Below, one piece after another: positions 1-7,372 of a stretch of DNA of 18,467 nucleotides. Origin of the DNA: an uncultured Bacteroidaceae bacterium (lineage in GTDB: Bacteria > Bacteroidota > Bacteroidia > Bacteroidales > Bacteroidaceae). Below the pieces are notes generated by a model that ran no database searches, was not told where the DNA came from, and saw nothing but the letters and a program-made list of their open reading frames with translations. How positions within the stretch are numbered: the stretch's first letter is position 1; each line of letters begins with the position of its first letter. Both the position numbers and the translations under genes were made by a program. Location of the stretch: assembly GCA_904501945.1 (NCBI GenBank), contig CAJGCU010000047.1:1-18467 (forward strand), read 5' to 3'.

Positions 1-43
1 GAAAACAACCTCCCTAAAAGCTTCCCATTCTCAAACAAAACAA

Positions 44-74
44 ACAGGGGATGCTCTTGGCGAGCATCCCCTGT
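44..74 (-). terminator. Rho-independent terminator of the decarboxylase operon
   Basis: A perfect 13-bp inverted repeat (44-56 and 62-74) with a 5-nt loop lies 25 bp past the beta-subunit stop codon. Read on the minus strand, the stem is followed directly by a T-rich tract (TTTGTTTTGTTTG). The stem has a GGGG/CCCC core. This is the classic layout of an intrinsic terminator and marks the 3' end of the five-gene operon. The tail is T-rich only on the minus strand, so it serves these genes rather than a plus-strand transcript. Confidence 0.9.
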
Positions 75-99
75 CAATATATTGACTATCTGAAATCCT

Positions 100-1272
100 T
101 TATGAGAGGAATCCGAGCAGTACACCTGCTGCAACGGCAGAGCCGATAACACCTGCAACATTTGGACCCATGGCGTGCATGAGCAGATAGTTGCGAGAAT
201 CGGCTTTGAGGCCTTCCTGCTGTGAGATACGGGCAGCCATTGGAACGGCACTCACACCTGCATTACCAATGAGCGGATTGATTTTCTGTCCCTTTGGCAA
301 GAAGAGGTTCATGAAATGCACGAACATAACACCGCTGGCTGTTGCTACAACGAATGCACAAGCGCCAATGATGAAGATGAAAATGGTGTTCATTGTCAAG
401 AACTCTGAAGCCTGTGTTGAGCAACCTACTGTGAGTCCGAGAAGCATCACAATGATATCGTTGAGCGCACTTCCTGCTGTCTTAGCGAGACGTGTTGTCT
501 TGGTTGATTCCTTGAGGAGGTTACCAAAGAAAAGCATACCCAGCAATGGCAGACCTGAAGGCACGATGAAAGTTGTGATGAGCAAACCAACGATTGGGAA
601 GAGCATCTTTTCAGTCTGGCTTACCTGACGTGCTGGCTTCATCTTAATCTTGCGCTGTTCTTCTGTTGTGAGCAGCTTCATGATACCAGGCTGGATAACT
701 GGCACAAGCGCCATATAAGAATAAGCACATACTGCGATAGCTCCCATGAGGTTAGGGCTCAACTTGCTTGACAAGAAGATAGCTGTTGGACCGTCTGCAC
801 CACCGATGATAGCGATACCTGCAGCCTGATTGGGCTCGAAACCGAGGAGAAGTGCCACGATGTAGGCACCAAAGATACCAAACTGTGCAGCAGCACCAAT
901 GAGCATCAACTTAGGATTGGCAATCAGAGCAGAGAAGTCTGTCATGGCGCCAATGCCAAGAAACACAAGTGGAGGATACCATCCTTGCTTCACACCTTGA
1001 TAGAAGATGTTGAGGACGGAATGGTCTTCATAAAGACCAATTTCAAGACCGGCATCTTTGAATGGGATATTTCCCAAAATAATACCGAGTCCGATCGGAA
1101 TGAGGAGCAGAGGCTCGAAATCCTTAGCAATGGCAAGCCAGATGAAGAAGGCACCAACTGCAATCATGATGATATTGGCCCATTCAACATTAGCAAAACC
1201 TGTATATGTAAGGAAATCCAAGAACTTTGTTCCTATAAAATCCATAGTGGAAACACTTTCGAGTAACATCAT
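100..1272 (-). CDS. Na+-translocating decarboxylase beta subunit (OadB/MmdB/GcdB family)
   Basis: This integral membrane subunit decarboxylates carboxybiotin and couples it to Na+ export across the inner membrane. The 390-residue protein is hydrophobic almost throughout. Two family signatures are visible: GGADGPT at residues 157-163, whose Asp160 matches the essential Asp203 of Klebsiella OadB, and NPLIGNAGVSAVPMAAR at 332-348, whose N332, G336 and S341 match Klebsiella N373, G377 and S382. The length is slightly below the usual 400-430 but no core segment looks missing. The gene is last in the operon, 47 bp after the biotin carrier gene and just before a terminator. The start is an ATG-ATG pair; a later Met at residue 10 is an alternative. 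With a methylmalonyl-CoA epimerase at the head of the operon, methylmalonyl-CoA is the likely substrate, though sequence alone does not separate it from oxaloacetate or glutaconyl-CoA. Confidence 0.95.
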   Translation of the reverse strand: MMLLESVSTMDFIGTKFLDFLTYTGFANVEWANIIMIAVGAFFIWLAIAKDFEPLLLIPIGLGIILGNIPFKDAGLEIGLYEDHSVLNIFYQGVKQGWYPPLVFLGIGAMTDFSALIANPKLMLIGAAAQFGIFGAYIVALLLGFEPNQAAGIAIIGGADGPTAIFLSSKLSPNLMGAIAVCAYSYMALVPVIQPGIMKLLTTEEQRKIKMKPARQVSQTEKMLFPIVGLLITTFIVPSGLPLLGMLFFGNLLKESTKTTRLAKTAGSALNDIIVMLLGLTVGCSTQASEFLTMNTIFIFIIGACAFVVATASGVMFVHFMNLFLPKGQKINPLIGNAGVSAVPMAARISQQEGLKADSRNYLLMHAMGPNVAGVIGSAVAAGVLLGFLS

Positions 1273-1319
1273 ATTTTTTGTAATTTGACGATTTTACATT
1301 TTATGTTTCTAGCTCGAAA

Positions 1320-1748
1320 TTATCCGATAGTAACAAGGATTCCACCTTCCATTACTGTGTCACCCTTTGCAACCTTGATTTCAAGCACCTTACCGCCATG
1401 TTCTGCATCGATGTTGTTTTCCATCTTCATGGCCTCGAGGATTACAAGTGTTTCTCCCTGCTTAACTTCCTGTCCAACAGTAACCTTAATGTCGTTGACT
1501 GTACCTGGAAGTGGAGCGCGTACAGCATAGATTCCTGCTGCAACAGGCTGCTGCTCTGCCTTTGGTGCCTCAACTGTTTTTACAGGTGCTGCTACTGCAC
1601 GTACTACTGGCTTAGGCTGTGCGATTGGCTTTTCTAATTCGACATCGAACTCAATGCCGTTAACCTCAACCTTTGCGATGTTTTCTTCAATGCCATTAAT
1701 CTTCACATTGTAAGAAACACCTTTTACTTTATAATTGTATTCTTTCAT
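1320..1748 (-). CDS. Biotin carrier subunit of methylmalonyl-CoA decarboxylase
   Basis: This small cytoplasmic protein (142 residues) carries biotin between the alpha carboxyltransferase and the membrane beta subunit. The biotinylation motif EAMKMEN spans residues 105-111, so Lys108 is the expected biotinyl lysine. Residues about 71-142 form the biotinyl/lipoyl fold (conserved APLPGTV, VGQEVKQGETL). Residues about 41-70 are a Pro/Ala/Lys-rich flexible linker, typical of swinging-arm carriers of Na+-pumping decarboxylases. Residues 1-40 form a short domain often seen in this family. It sits between the OadG-like and beta-subunit genes, as expected for a decarboxylase. No biotin carboxylase (AccC-like) gene is in the window, which favours decarboxylation over an ATP-dependent carboxylase. 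Confidence 0.94.
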   Translation of the reverse strand: MKEYNYKVKGVSYNVKINGIEENIAKVEVNGIEFDVELEKPIAQPKPVVRAVAAPVKTVEAPKAEQQPVAAGIYAVRAPLPGTVNDIKVTVGQEVKQGETLVILEAMKMENNIDAEHGGKVLEIKVAKGDTVMEGGILVTIG

Positions 1749-1788
1749 TTTTCTGTTCGTTTTTGAAGGTTTCCATGGCTTGAGGCTT

Positions 1789-1819
1789 TACGGTTGTCCT
1801 AAAAGCGACATTCACCGTA
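1789..1819 (-). repeat. Intergenic hairpin, copy B (upstream of the biotin carrier gene)
   Basis: On the minus strand, TACGGT and ACCGTA (1814-1819 and 1789-1794) pair, and an inner TGTC/GACA stem closes an 8-nt loop, with a 3-nt bulge (GAA) between the stems. The hairpin lies in the 99-bp spacer between the oadG-like and biotin carrier genes. It is followed by GTAAAGCCTCAAG. A similar hairpin with a similar trailing sequence lies at 2865-2888. No strong T tract follows, so it is not a clear terminator; an mRNA stability or processing element is an inference. Confidence 0.5.
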
Positions 1820-1847
1820 TGACCGCATCACCATATAACCGTAATTG

Positions 1848-2825
1848 TTAGTTTGCTTGATGATGATGTGTTGGAAGAACACGAAGTTCATGGCTCTTAT
1901 CAGCCCATGTTGTTGGTCCTTGTTGGATTGTGAGGACTCCAGACTCAAGGTCGTGAGTACCACCCAAATACTCGTGAAGAGCAAGGCCAATAACAGCTGT
2001 ATAAGTCTCCATGTCGATGCCCTTGGTTTCTGTTGTACCCTGCTTTGCCATCTCAACAACCTTAGATGCCTTTTCATGAACGGAACGAATAGCACGAACA
2101 CGGGCAAGCATAGAGGCACGATTCATGGCCCAGCCAAAGACATGGAAGAACACAAAGAGCAGGATGAGGCAAAGGAATACAACACCCATGCACATGAGAG
2201 TCATAGCGATTCCATAAGGGTCTTTCTCCTTGAATTCCTGTATTTTCTTGTTCTTGTATACAACATTAGGAGCATTTGGCGTCACTTCGTTTTCTGGAAG
2301 AATCTGCCACTCTGCATCGTTGATTCGAGCATAGCTTGAACCTGAAGGGAGTACTTCAACGCGCACAGAGTCAAGCAAATCGACAGCATTACCATCGAAC
2401 AGATATACTGTAAATGGTTCGCCAACAGGAAGTGTAAAGTTCATGTGAAGTGTTCCACGATTCAACTTGCCATCTGCAAAGAAAGTGATACGCTGTTTGG
2501 CAGAAAGCGATGTACGCGGATCGCCAGGCTGAATTTCAGACATCAGTTTTTCTCTTTCAGGAGCTGGCATATCTTTGTCAAGCACTGCAGGATTGATTGT
2601 CAAGAAGCAATTTCTTATGTTATGTGTTGAATAAGAAGTATTTTCTATCTCAATCCATGAAGCAGGCTGACCGTATTCATCCACGTAGCTTGCTGCACAT
2701 TGTGATGAATCACATGAAGCAGGATTGTAAACATAGACTTCGTTGATTTTGAAGTCATGCGCACCCTGCGCCAAAGCAGCAGCTGAAACTACAAGGAGTG
2801 ATAATGTTGATAAAAACTTTTTCAT
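1848..2825 (-). CDS. OadG-family decarboxylase subunit with exported lamin-tail-like domain
   Basis: This is probably the small membrane anchor/assembly subunit (gamma/delta) of the Na+-pumping methylmalonyl-CoA decarboxylase, carrying an extra outside domain. Residues 1-20 are a signal peptide (lysines, a hydrophobic core, then AALAQ). Residues about 25-78 resemble a lamin tail domain: INEVYVYNP, then VDEYGQPASWIEIEN, then NCFLT. A beta-rich region follows to about 165. Residues 205-231 form the single strong membrane segment (YGIAMTLMCMGVVF), the part that resembles OadG. A cytoplasmic tail of about 90 residues ends in His-His-His; Klebsiella OadG binds Zn2+ through its C-terminus. Classical OadG proteins are about 80 residues, so 325 is long. 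The position between the alpha and biotin carrier genes supports the role. The lamin-tail assignment rests on motif resemblance only. Confidence 0.8.
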   Translation of the reverse strand: MKKFLSTLSLLVVSAAALAQGAHDFKINEVYVYNPASCDSSQCAASYVDEYGQPASWIEIENTSYSTHNIRNCFLTINPAVLDKDMPAPEREKLMSEIQPGDPRTSLSAKQRITFFADGKLNRGTLHMNFTLPVGEPFTVYLFDGNAVDLLDSVRVEVLPSGSSYARINDAEWQILPENEVTPNAPNVVYKNKKIQEFKEKDPYGIAMTLMCMGVVFLCLILLFVFFHVFGWAMNRASMLARVRAIRSVHEKASKVVEMAKQGTTETKGIDMETYTAVIGLALHEYLGGTHDLESGVLTIQQGPTTWADKSHELRVLPTHHHQAN

Positions 2826-2864
2826 TATTGATTCGGTTTTGATGTTTTTAAGACCTGAGGCTTA

Positions 2865-2888
2865 CGATTAGGCCCAAAGACCTAACCG
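2865..2888 (-). repeat. Intergenic hairpin, copy A (upstream of the oadG-like gene)
   Basis: In the 90-bp spacer after the alpha-subunit stop codon, 2881-2888 (CGGTTAGG on the minus strand) pairs with 2865-2872 (CCTAATCG) around an 8-nt loop. One of the eight pairs is a G-U wobble that exists only in the minus-strand RNA; the plus strand would have an A-C mismatch there. The stem is followed by GTAAGCCTCAGG, almost the same trailing sequence as at copy B (1789-1819). No T tract follows directly. Confidence 0.5.
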
Positions 2889-2915
2889 CATGAACCTCTT
2901 GTCTATATAACCATA

Positions 2916-4481
2916 TTACAATGGAATATTACCGTGCTTCTTAGCAGGATTAGTAAGTGACTTGTTAGCAAGCTGCTCGAGAGCGCGAATAACACGGAAG
3001 CGAGTGTTTCGTGGCTCGATAACGTCATCAATGTAGCCATACTTCGCTGCATTGTATGGGTTAGCAAAGAGCTTAGAGTACTCTTCTTCCTTCTCTGCGA
3101 TGAATGCTTTTGCATCACCACCCTCTTCCTTAATCTGCTTAGCTTCGCGAGCATAAAGAACTGCTGCTGCACCGCTTGCACCCATCACTGCAATTTCTGC
3201 AGATGGCCATGCATAATTGATGTCACCTCGCAACTGCTTACAAGACATCACGATGTGTGAACCACCGTAAGACTTGCGAAGCGTAACTGTTACCTTTGGT
3301 ACTGTAGCTTCTCCATAAGCGTAGAGCAACTTAGCACCGTGGAGGATAACTGCATTGTATTCCTGTCCTGTACCTGGGAGGAAGCCAGGAACGTCAACGA
3401 AGCTAACGATTGGAATATTGAAAGCGTCGCAGAAACGTACGAAACGAGCACCCTTACGAGATGCGTTGCAGTCAAGAACACCTGCGAACTTAGATGGCTG
3501 ATTAGCAACAATACCTACAGAACGGCCATTGAAACGTGCGAAACCAACAATGATGTTCTGAGCATAGCGTGGCTGTACTTCAAAGAATTCGCCATTGTCC
3601 ACTGTTGCAGCAATGACCTTGTACATATCGTATGCCTGGTTAGGATTGTCTGGAATAATCTCATTAAGTGAATCCTCAAGACGATCGATAGGGTCTGTGC
3701 ACTCAACGATTGGAGTCTCTTCCTGATTGTTCTGAGGGATGTAAGAGATAAGCTGCTGAATCATAGCCATAGCTTCTTCTTCTGTAGCAGCTGTGAAGTG
3801 TGTTACACCTGACTTTGTTGAGTGAACAGATGCGCCACCAAGGCTTTCCTGGTCAACATCTTCGCCTGTTACAGTCTTTACAACAGCAGGACCTGTAAGG
3901 AACATGAAAGAGGTGTTCTCCATCATGAGTGTGAAGTCTGTCAATGCAGGTGAATAAACTGCGCCACCAGCACATGGGCCGAAGATACCAGAAATCTGAG
4001 GTACAACACCAGATGCCATGATGTTACGCTGGAAAATTTCAGCATATCCAGCCAAAGCGTTGATACCTTCCTGAATACGAGCACCACCAGAGTCATTAAG
4101 TCCGATAACAGGAGCTCCAACCTTCATGGCCATATCCATGATTTTGCAAATCTTCTGTGCCATTGTCTCAGAAAGAGAACCTGCATTCACTGTGAAATCT
4201 TGTGCAAAGATGAAAACGAGGCGACCTCCAATTGTACCAGAACCTGTTACAACGCCATCACCAAGATACTGCTTCTTCTCCATTCCAAAGTTTGTGCAGC
4301 GATGGAGTTTGAACATATCATACTCTTCAAAGCTACCTTCGTCAAGAAGCATTGAAATACGCTCACGAGCTGTGAACTTTCCTTTTGCGTGCTGCTTATC
4401 AATGGCTTTTTCTCCACCACCAAGGCGCGCTTTCTGTCGGAGCTCAATAAGCTCCTGTATTCTTTCTGTTTGTTTACTCAT
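2916..4481 (-). CDS. mmdA: Methylmalonyl-CoA decarboxylase alpha subunit (carboxyltransferase)
   Basis: This cytoplasmic enzyme transfers the carboxyl group of (S)-methylmalonyl-CoA to biotin on the carrier protein, releasing propionyl-CoA. The 521 residues are the usual length for the acyl-CoA carboxyltransferase family and hold two crotonase-fold halves. In the N-terminal half are DSGGARIQEG (130-139) and GPCAGGAVYSPAL (168-180), which form an oxyanion hole. In the C-terminal half are VDVPGFLPGTGQE, KSYGGSHIVMS and MGASGAAAVL. The start MSKQTERIQELIELR is typical. The same family includes propionyl-CoA carboxylase beta, but the adjacent beta, OadG-like and biotin carrier genes and the lack of a biotin carboxylase point to the Na+-pumping decarboxylase. 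It lies 86 bp after the epimerase gene, and that spacer holds a long hairpin that may tune its expression. Confidence 0.93.
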   Translation of the reverse strand: MSKQTERIQELIELRQKARLGGGEKAIDKQHAKGKFTARERISMLLDEGSFEEYDMFKLHRCTNFGMEKKQYLGDGVVTGSGTIGGRLVFIFAQDFTVNAGSLSETMAQKICKIMDMAMKVGAPVIGLNDSGGARIQEGINALAGYAEIFQRNIMASGVVPQISGIFGPCAGGAVYSPALTDFTLMMENTSFMFLTGPAVVKTVTGEDVDQESLGGASVHSTKSGVTHFTAATEEEAMAMIQQLISYIPQNNQEETPIVECTDPIDRLEDSLNEIIPDNPNQAYDMYKVIAATVDNGEFFEVQPRYAQNIIVGFARFNGRSVGIVANQPSKFAGVLDCNASRKGARFVRFCDAFNIPIVSFVDVPGFLPGTGQEYNAVILHGAKLLYAYGEATVPKVTVTLRKSYGGSHIVMSCKQLRGDINYAWPSAEIAVMGASGAAAVLYAREAKQIKEEGGDAKAFIAEKEEEYSKLFANPYNAAKYGYIDDVIEPRNTRFRVIRALEQLANKSLTNPAKKHGNIPL

Positions 4482-4499
4482 AAAATTTATAAAGTTAAA

Positions 4500-4550
4500 A
4501 ACTAAAAGTAAAAGTGCTCCAAAAACAAAAGAACAATTTTACTTTTAGTT
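4500..4550 (-). repeat. 14-bp perfect inverted repeat between mce and mmdA
   Basis: The arms 4500-4513 and 4537-4550 are perfect 14-bp complements, A/T-rich, around a 23-nt loop. On the minus strand the 3' arm ends in TTTTAGTT and runs into TTTAACTTTATAAATTTT, then the mmdA ATG 18 bp from the stem. The structure could act as a leaky terminator (attenuator) or a processing site between the epimerase and the four decarboxylase genes. The stem has only two G-C pairs, so strong termination is doubtful. The repeat is read directly from the sequence; its role is inferred. Confidence 0.6.
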
Positions 4551-4567
4551 ATTTGTTTTCAATAATC

Positions 4568-4978
4568 TTACTTCTGTGGCTCGCAAAGTTCTGTCAAGAT
4601 TCCTGCTGTAGACTTTGGATGAAGGAATGCAATAGACATCTGCTCTGCACCTGGACGTGGAGCCTTGTCAATGAGACGAACCTCCTTGCTCTCTGCTTCT
4701 ACAAGAGCCTCAGCAACACCATCTTCAACAGCAAAAGCTACATGATGTACACCTTTGCCACCTTTTTCCAGCCATTTTGCGATAGCAGATTCAGGTGATG
4801 TTGGTTCCAAAAGTTCAATCTTTACTTCACCAACCTTAAGGAAGGCAGTCTTTACTTTCTGGTCAGCTACTTCTTCTACTGCATAGCACTTGAGACCAAG
4901 AACATTCTCGAAATAAGGGAGCACTGCTTCAATGCTCTCTACACCAATTCCAAGGTGATCAATTCTCGAAATTTTCAT
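4568..4978 (-). CDS. mce: Methylmalonyl-CoA epimerase
   Basis: It interconverts (R)- and (S)-methylmalonyl-CoA, linking methylmalonyl-CoA mutase to the decarboxylase encoded downstream. At 136 residues it has the usual length of this vicinal oxygen chelate family, with two beta-alpha-beta-beta-beta modules. Visible signatures are IDHLGIGVESIE at the N-terminus (His8), VKIELLEPTSPES at 52-64, GKGVHHVAF at 74-82 (His78/His79) and ILTELCEP at 127-134 (Glu130). These fit the metal-binding His/Gln-or-Glu/His/Glu set of the Propionibacterium enzyme. The start ATG lies 137 bp from the upstream ABC ATPase gene, and a promoter-like box is found in that gap, so mce is likely the first gene of the operon. 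Confidence 0.94.
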   Translation of the reverse strand: MKISRIDHLGIGVESIEAVLPYFENVLGLKCYAVEEVADQKVKTAFLKVGEVKIELLEPTSPESAIAKWLEKGGKGVHHVAFAVEDGVAEALVEAESKEVRLIDKAPRPGAEQMSIAFLHPKSTAGILTELCEPQK

Positions 4979-5054
4979 AAATTTATTTATTGTTAGTTAA
5001 ACTAAAAATGACAAAATACAAACATGCAGCACCTACAAGTGCTACAAAACCATA

Positions 5055-5084
5055 CAAATGTAAGGCTTTTAATTGGTTAATAAA
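5055..5084 (-). promoter_or_regulatory. Possible Bacteroidales promoter for the mce-decarboxylase operon
   Basis: The minus strand at 5055-5062 reads TACATTTG, an exact match to the Bacteroidales -7 box TAnnTTTG. An 18-nt spacer separates it from TTTA (5081-5084), three of four bases of the TTTG -33 box; a perfect TTTG lies at 5087-5090 but at 24 nt, which is long. The implied leader to the mce ATG is about 70 nt. It sits in the 137-bp gap between the ABC ATPase and mce genes, the only sizeable spacer ahead of this operon. Confidence 0.45.
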
Positions 5085-5115
5085 AGCAAAACATGAAAAA
5101 CTTCTTTTTCTTTGC

Positions 5116-5853
5116 TTAAATATTGACATTACTTTTGAAATAATCCTCAATTTCAGAAGTCAACAAAGCATAATCGCGATTATAGTCTTTGATGACACTT
5201 CCATTTTCAAGCAAAGTTATTCTGCTGCAGATATCCAGTGTATGCGTCAAGTTATGAGACGATACAATGATGGTAGAATCGTGCTCTTTTCCATATTTCT
5301 CAAGCAAATACTTCATCGATACTTGAGATGTGGGATCAAGAAAATTAAATGGCTCATCAAGAATCAACAATTGGGGATGATGGAGCATTGCCCCTATAAT
5401 TCCAACTTTCTGCTGATTACCCATTGAAAGATTTCGAATCAGCGTATTACTACCCAACACTTCCCCATTCATGAATTGGTCAAAAAATCGCAAGCGCTCA
5501 TTGAGTTCTGCATCGGTAAGCCCTGTAACTTTTGCAAGGAAACGAAAATATTCTTCTGGAGTCAGATAGTCTATGAGGAAACCTGTATCAACAAACGCAC
5601 CCGTATACGCCTTCCATGCTTCATTCTTAGATGTATCGCATGAAACTTCATGCCCATTAATGATGCCAGAAATCGTCACATGCCCAGTATCCGCTTTGAG
5701 AAGATCTAATATCACACGAAACAATGTCGTCTTGCCTGCACCATTATTCCCGACAAGACCTATTATTTCGCCACCATGTACTGCATAATGGGGTATATCC
5801 AGCACTTTTTTATCTTTAAATACTTTGGTTAGATTTTCAATTGTTAAATTCAT
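5116..5853 (-). CDS. ABC transporter ATP-binding protein, partner of the DUF5687 protein
   Basis: This cytoplasmic ATPase subunit has 245 residues, a normal length. Walker A is GNNGAGKT at 35-42, the signature region NLSMGNQQK is at 141-149 (LSMGNQ instead of the standard LSGGQ), Walker B is LLILDEP at 162-168, and the switch histidine is His200 in VSSH. The N-terminal NLTIENLTKVFKDKKVL is typical of the ABC-2/NatA-like export group. The gene starts 3 bp after the DUF5687 gene stops, so the two are surely co-transcribed and likely form one complex, since the ATPase has no membrane segments. The substrate cannot be told from sequence. Confidence 0.92.
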   Translation of the reverse strand: MNLTIENLTKVFKDKKVLDIPHYAVHGGEIIGLVGNNGAGKTTLFRVILDLLKADTGHVTISGIINGHEVSCDTSKNEAWKAYTGAFVDTGFLIDYLTPEEYFRFLAKVTGLTDAELNERLRFFDQFMNGEVLGSNTLIRNLSMGNQQKVGIIGAMLHHPQLLILDEPFNFLDPTSQVSMKYLLEKYGKEHDSTIIVSSHNLTHTLDICSRITLLENGSVIKDYNRDYALLTSEIEDYFKSNVNI

Positions 5854-5856
5854 GAT

Positions 5857-7365
5857 TTATCTTGAGTTACGGAATCCATCCATATTTTGATAACGTCGTT
5901 TCATGAAACGCTGATAGATATTTTTCAACCACAATGGATGAAGGATTGTACCTATCACTCCCATTGACAACATCACTATTGCGGCATATGTCTCACCAAA
6001 AACTTCCACCAGTACATACATGATTAGCATAGGGAGGAACATGGCTGCAGCGGACATCAACATCTGTACTTTCGTATTTCTGCCAGACCGCGTAAGTTTC
6101 TTGTTCAAATGGATAGAAAAGTCGTTATATACTGCTAATTGAAAAATAAAAGGAAAAACCACCCCAGAAGTGAAAAACGCACAAGCCAGCATGGTCAAAA
6201 CAGGCATTTTCCCCTCAACAATGGGCATTAACGAAAATAAAACTGGAACCAGCAACACTGCACATTGGAAATAATATTTGGCTTTCAGCAAAGAAAAAAC
6301 CGTCTCCTTGTGTACCATCAGCCCATCCAAATAATTTCCTTCAGCACACATGATTGTAGTCAGTGTCATCACTCCTAAACAAGAGAAACAATACACGCAG
6401 ATAAAAACTCGCATAAAAGGAAGTTCATCATAAATGCCTGAAAAGGAAAAAAGTCCGCACAGCATCAACATACACAACCCTCCATTTATGTAGAGTTTAC
6501 GAATAACTAAATTACGCATCATGGATTTAATTTCCAGTTTCATATATTCACCAACAACTCCATATCTATCAAGAAACTTCATATTGCGTGTTTTTACCAC
6601 ACCTATATGTTCTACTTTCGAAATCTCCATATACACAGCAACCTTTTGCAAATAAAAGTTAGCTATATACATTACTATTATTCCCACAATCAACAATAAC
6701 CAACACCACGTACTCCATTGGCAAAATCCACGCATCAGATAAATAGCCCCTTCAAAAAGCCACTGATTCTCTGTATCATAAAAAATCCCCAAATACAAAC
6801 ACAGCAGATAAAGCAAAAATGGGCAAACACCCCACAACATGTTGCGGTTCATCAATGTTCGCCAAAACAGATACCAATAACTGTTCAAAACAAATAACAG
6901 CCACCAGCCGAGCCAAAAACCAACGAGTCCTTCAACACCATAGAACTGAGGAACAGAAAGAATGCCAAAAGGTATAAAGAAAAATGCCCAAAACAAGTTG
7001 TAAAACTGCATACCTATGCGCAATAAAAAAACATGGAGCAAAAAATGGTTCGGGATGTTCAGCAACTTATATTGTTTCACATTCTGAGCAGGTGTGTCCT
7101 GCATCATGAATCGAGAAAAAAAATCAAGAATGAGAAACCACACTAACCCTCCATCAATCCAATCAAACGCCTCAAGAGAAGAATCCTTAAAAAAAGAATG
7201 AAAAGACACACCAAGCACCATAAGGTAAACGGCCCAAAATGCAACAATAAAGTAACTTACAATCTTCATTATCACATTTTTCTCAAACATCGGATGCCGA
7301 CGAACTTGACACCGCTGATTCTTTGCAATCAGCTTATATAAGAAAAATGCCCGTCTTAAATCCAT
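5857..7365 (-). CDS. DUF5687-family multi-spanning membrane protein (probable ABC permease)
   Basis: This 502-residue inner-membrane protein has about ten to twelve hydrophobic segments. The N-terminal cytoplasmic stretch (LRRAFFLYKLIAKNQRC) and the later aromatic-rich segments resemble the Bacteroidota family DUF5687, usually encoded beside an ABC ATPase. It is tightly packed: 7 bp after the lolA-like stop and 3 bp before the ATPase start, which supports a permease role. Aromatic residues (Phe, Trp, Tyr) are unusually frequent. The family name comes from remembered resemblance rather than a search, and the transported substrate is unknown. A plain membrane protein without transport function is less likely given the gene pairing. 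Confidence 0.75.
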   Translation of the reverse strand: MDLRRAFFLYKLIAKNQRCQVRRHPMFEKNVIMKIVSYFIVAFWAVYLMVLGVSFHSFFKDSSLEAFDWIDGGLVWFLILDFFSRFMMQDTPAQNVKQYKLLNIPNHFLLHVFLLRIGMQFYNLFWAFFFIPFGILSVPQFYGVEGLVGFWLGWWLLFVLNSYWYLFWRTLMNRNMLWGVCPFLLYLLCLYLGIFYDTENQWLFEGAIYLMRGFCQWSTWCWLLLIVGIIVMYIANFYLQKVAVYMEISKVEHIGVVKTRNMKFLDRYGVVGEYMKLEIKSMMRNLVIRKLYINGGLCMLMLCGLFSFSGIYDELPFMRVFICVYCFSCLGVMTLTTIMCAEGNYLDGLMVHKETVFSLLKAKYYFQCAVLLVPVLFSLMPIVEGKMPVLTMLACAFFTSGVVFPFIFQLAVYNDFSIHLNKKLTRSGRNTKVQMLMSAAAMFLPMLIMYVLVEVFGETYAAIVMLSMGVIGTILHPLWLKNIYQRFMKRRYQNMDGFRNSR

Positions 7366-7372
7366 GGTGCTT

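Noticed and set aside
1845..2339. Plus-strand open frame of 164 codons opposite the oadG-like gene
   Set aside because: It is antisense to a gene with signal peptide, membrane segment and operon context, and shows no motif of its own.
2916..4481. Reading the alpha subunit as propionyl-CoA carboxylase beta
   Set aside because: The family is the same, but no biotin carboxylase gene is present and membrane beta, OadG-like and free biotin carrier genes follow in the operon.
5065..5087. Imperfect hairpin GCTTTTA/TAAAAGC as a terminator for the ABC ATPase gene
   Set aside because: The stem is only 7 A/T-rich pairs, no T tract follows on the minus strand, and it overlaps the better-supported promoter box.
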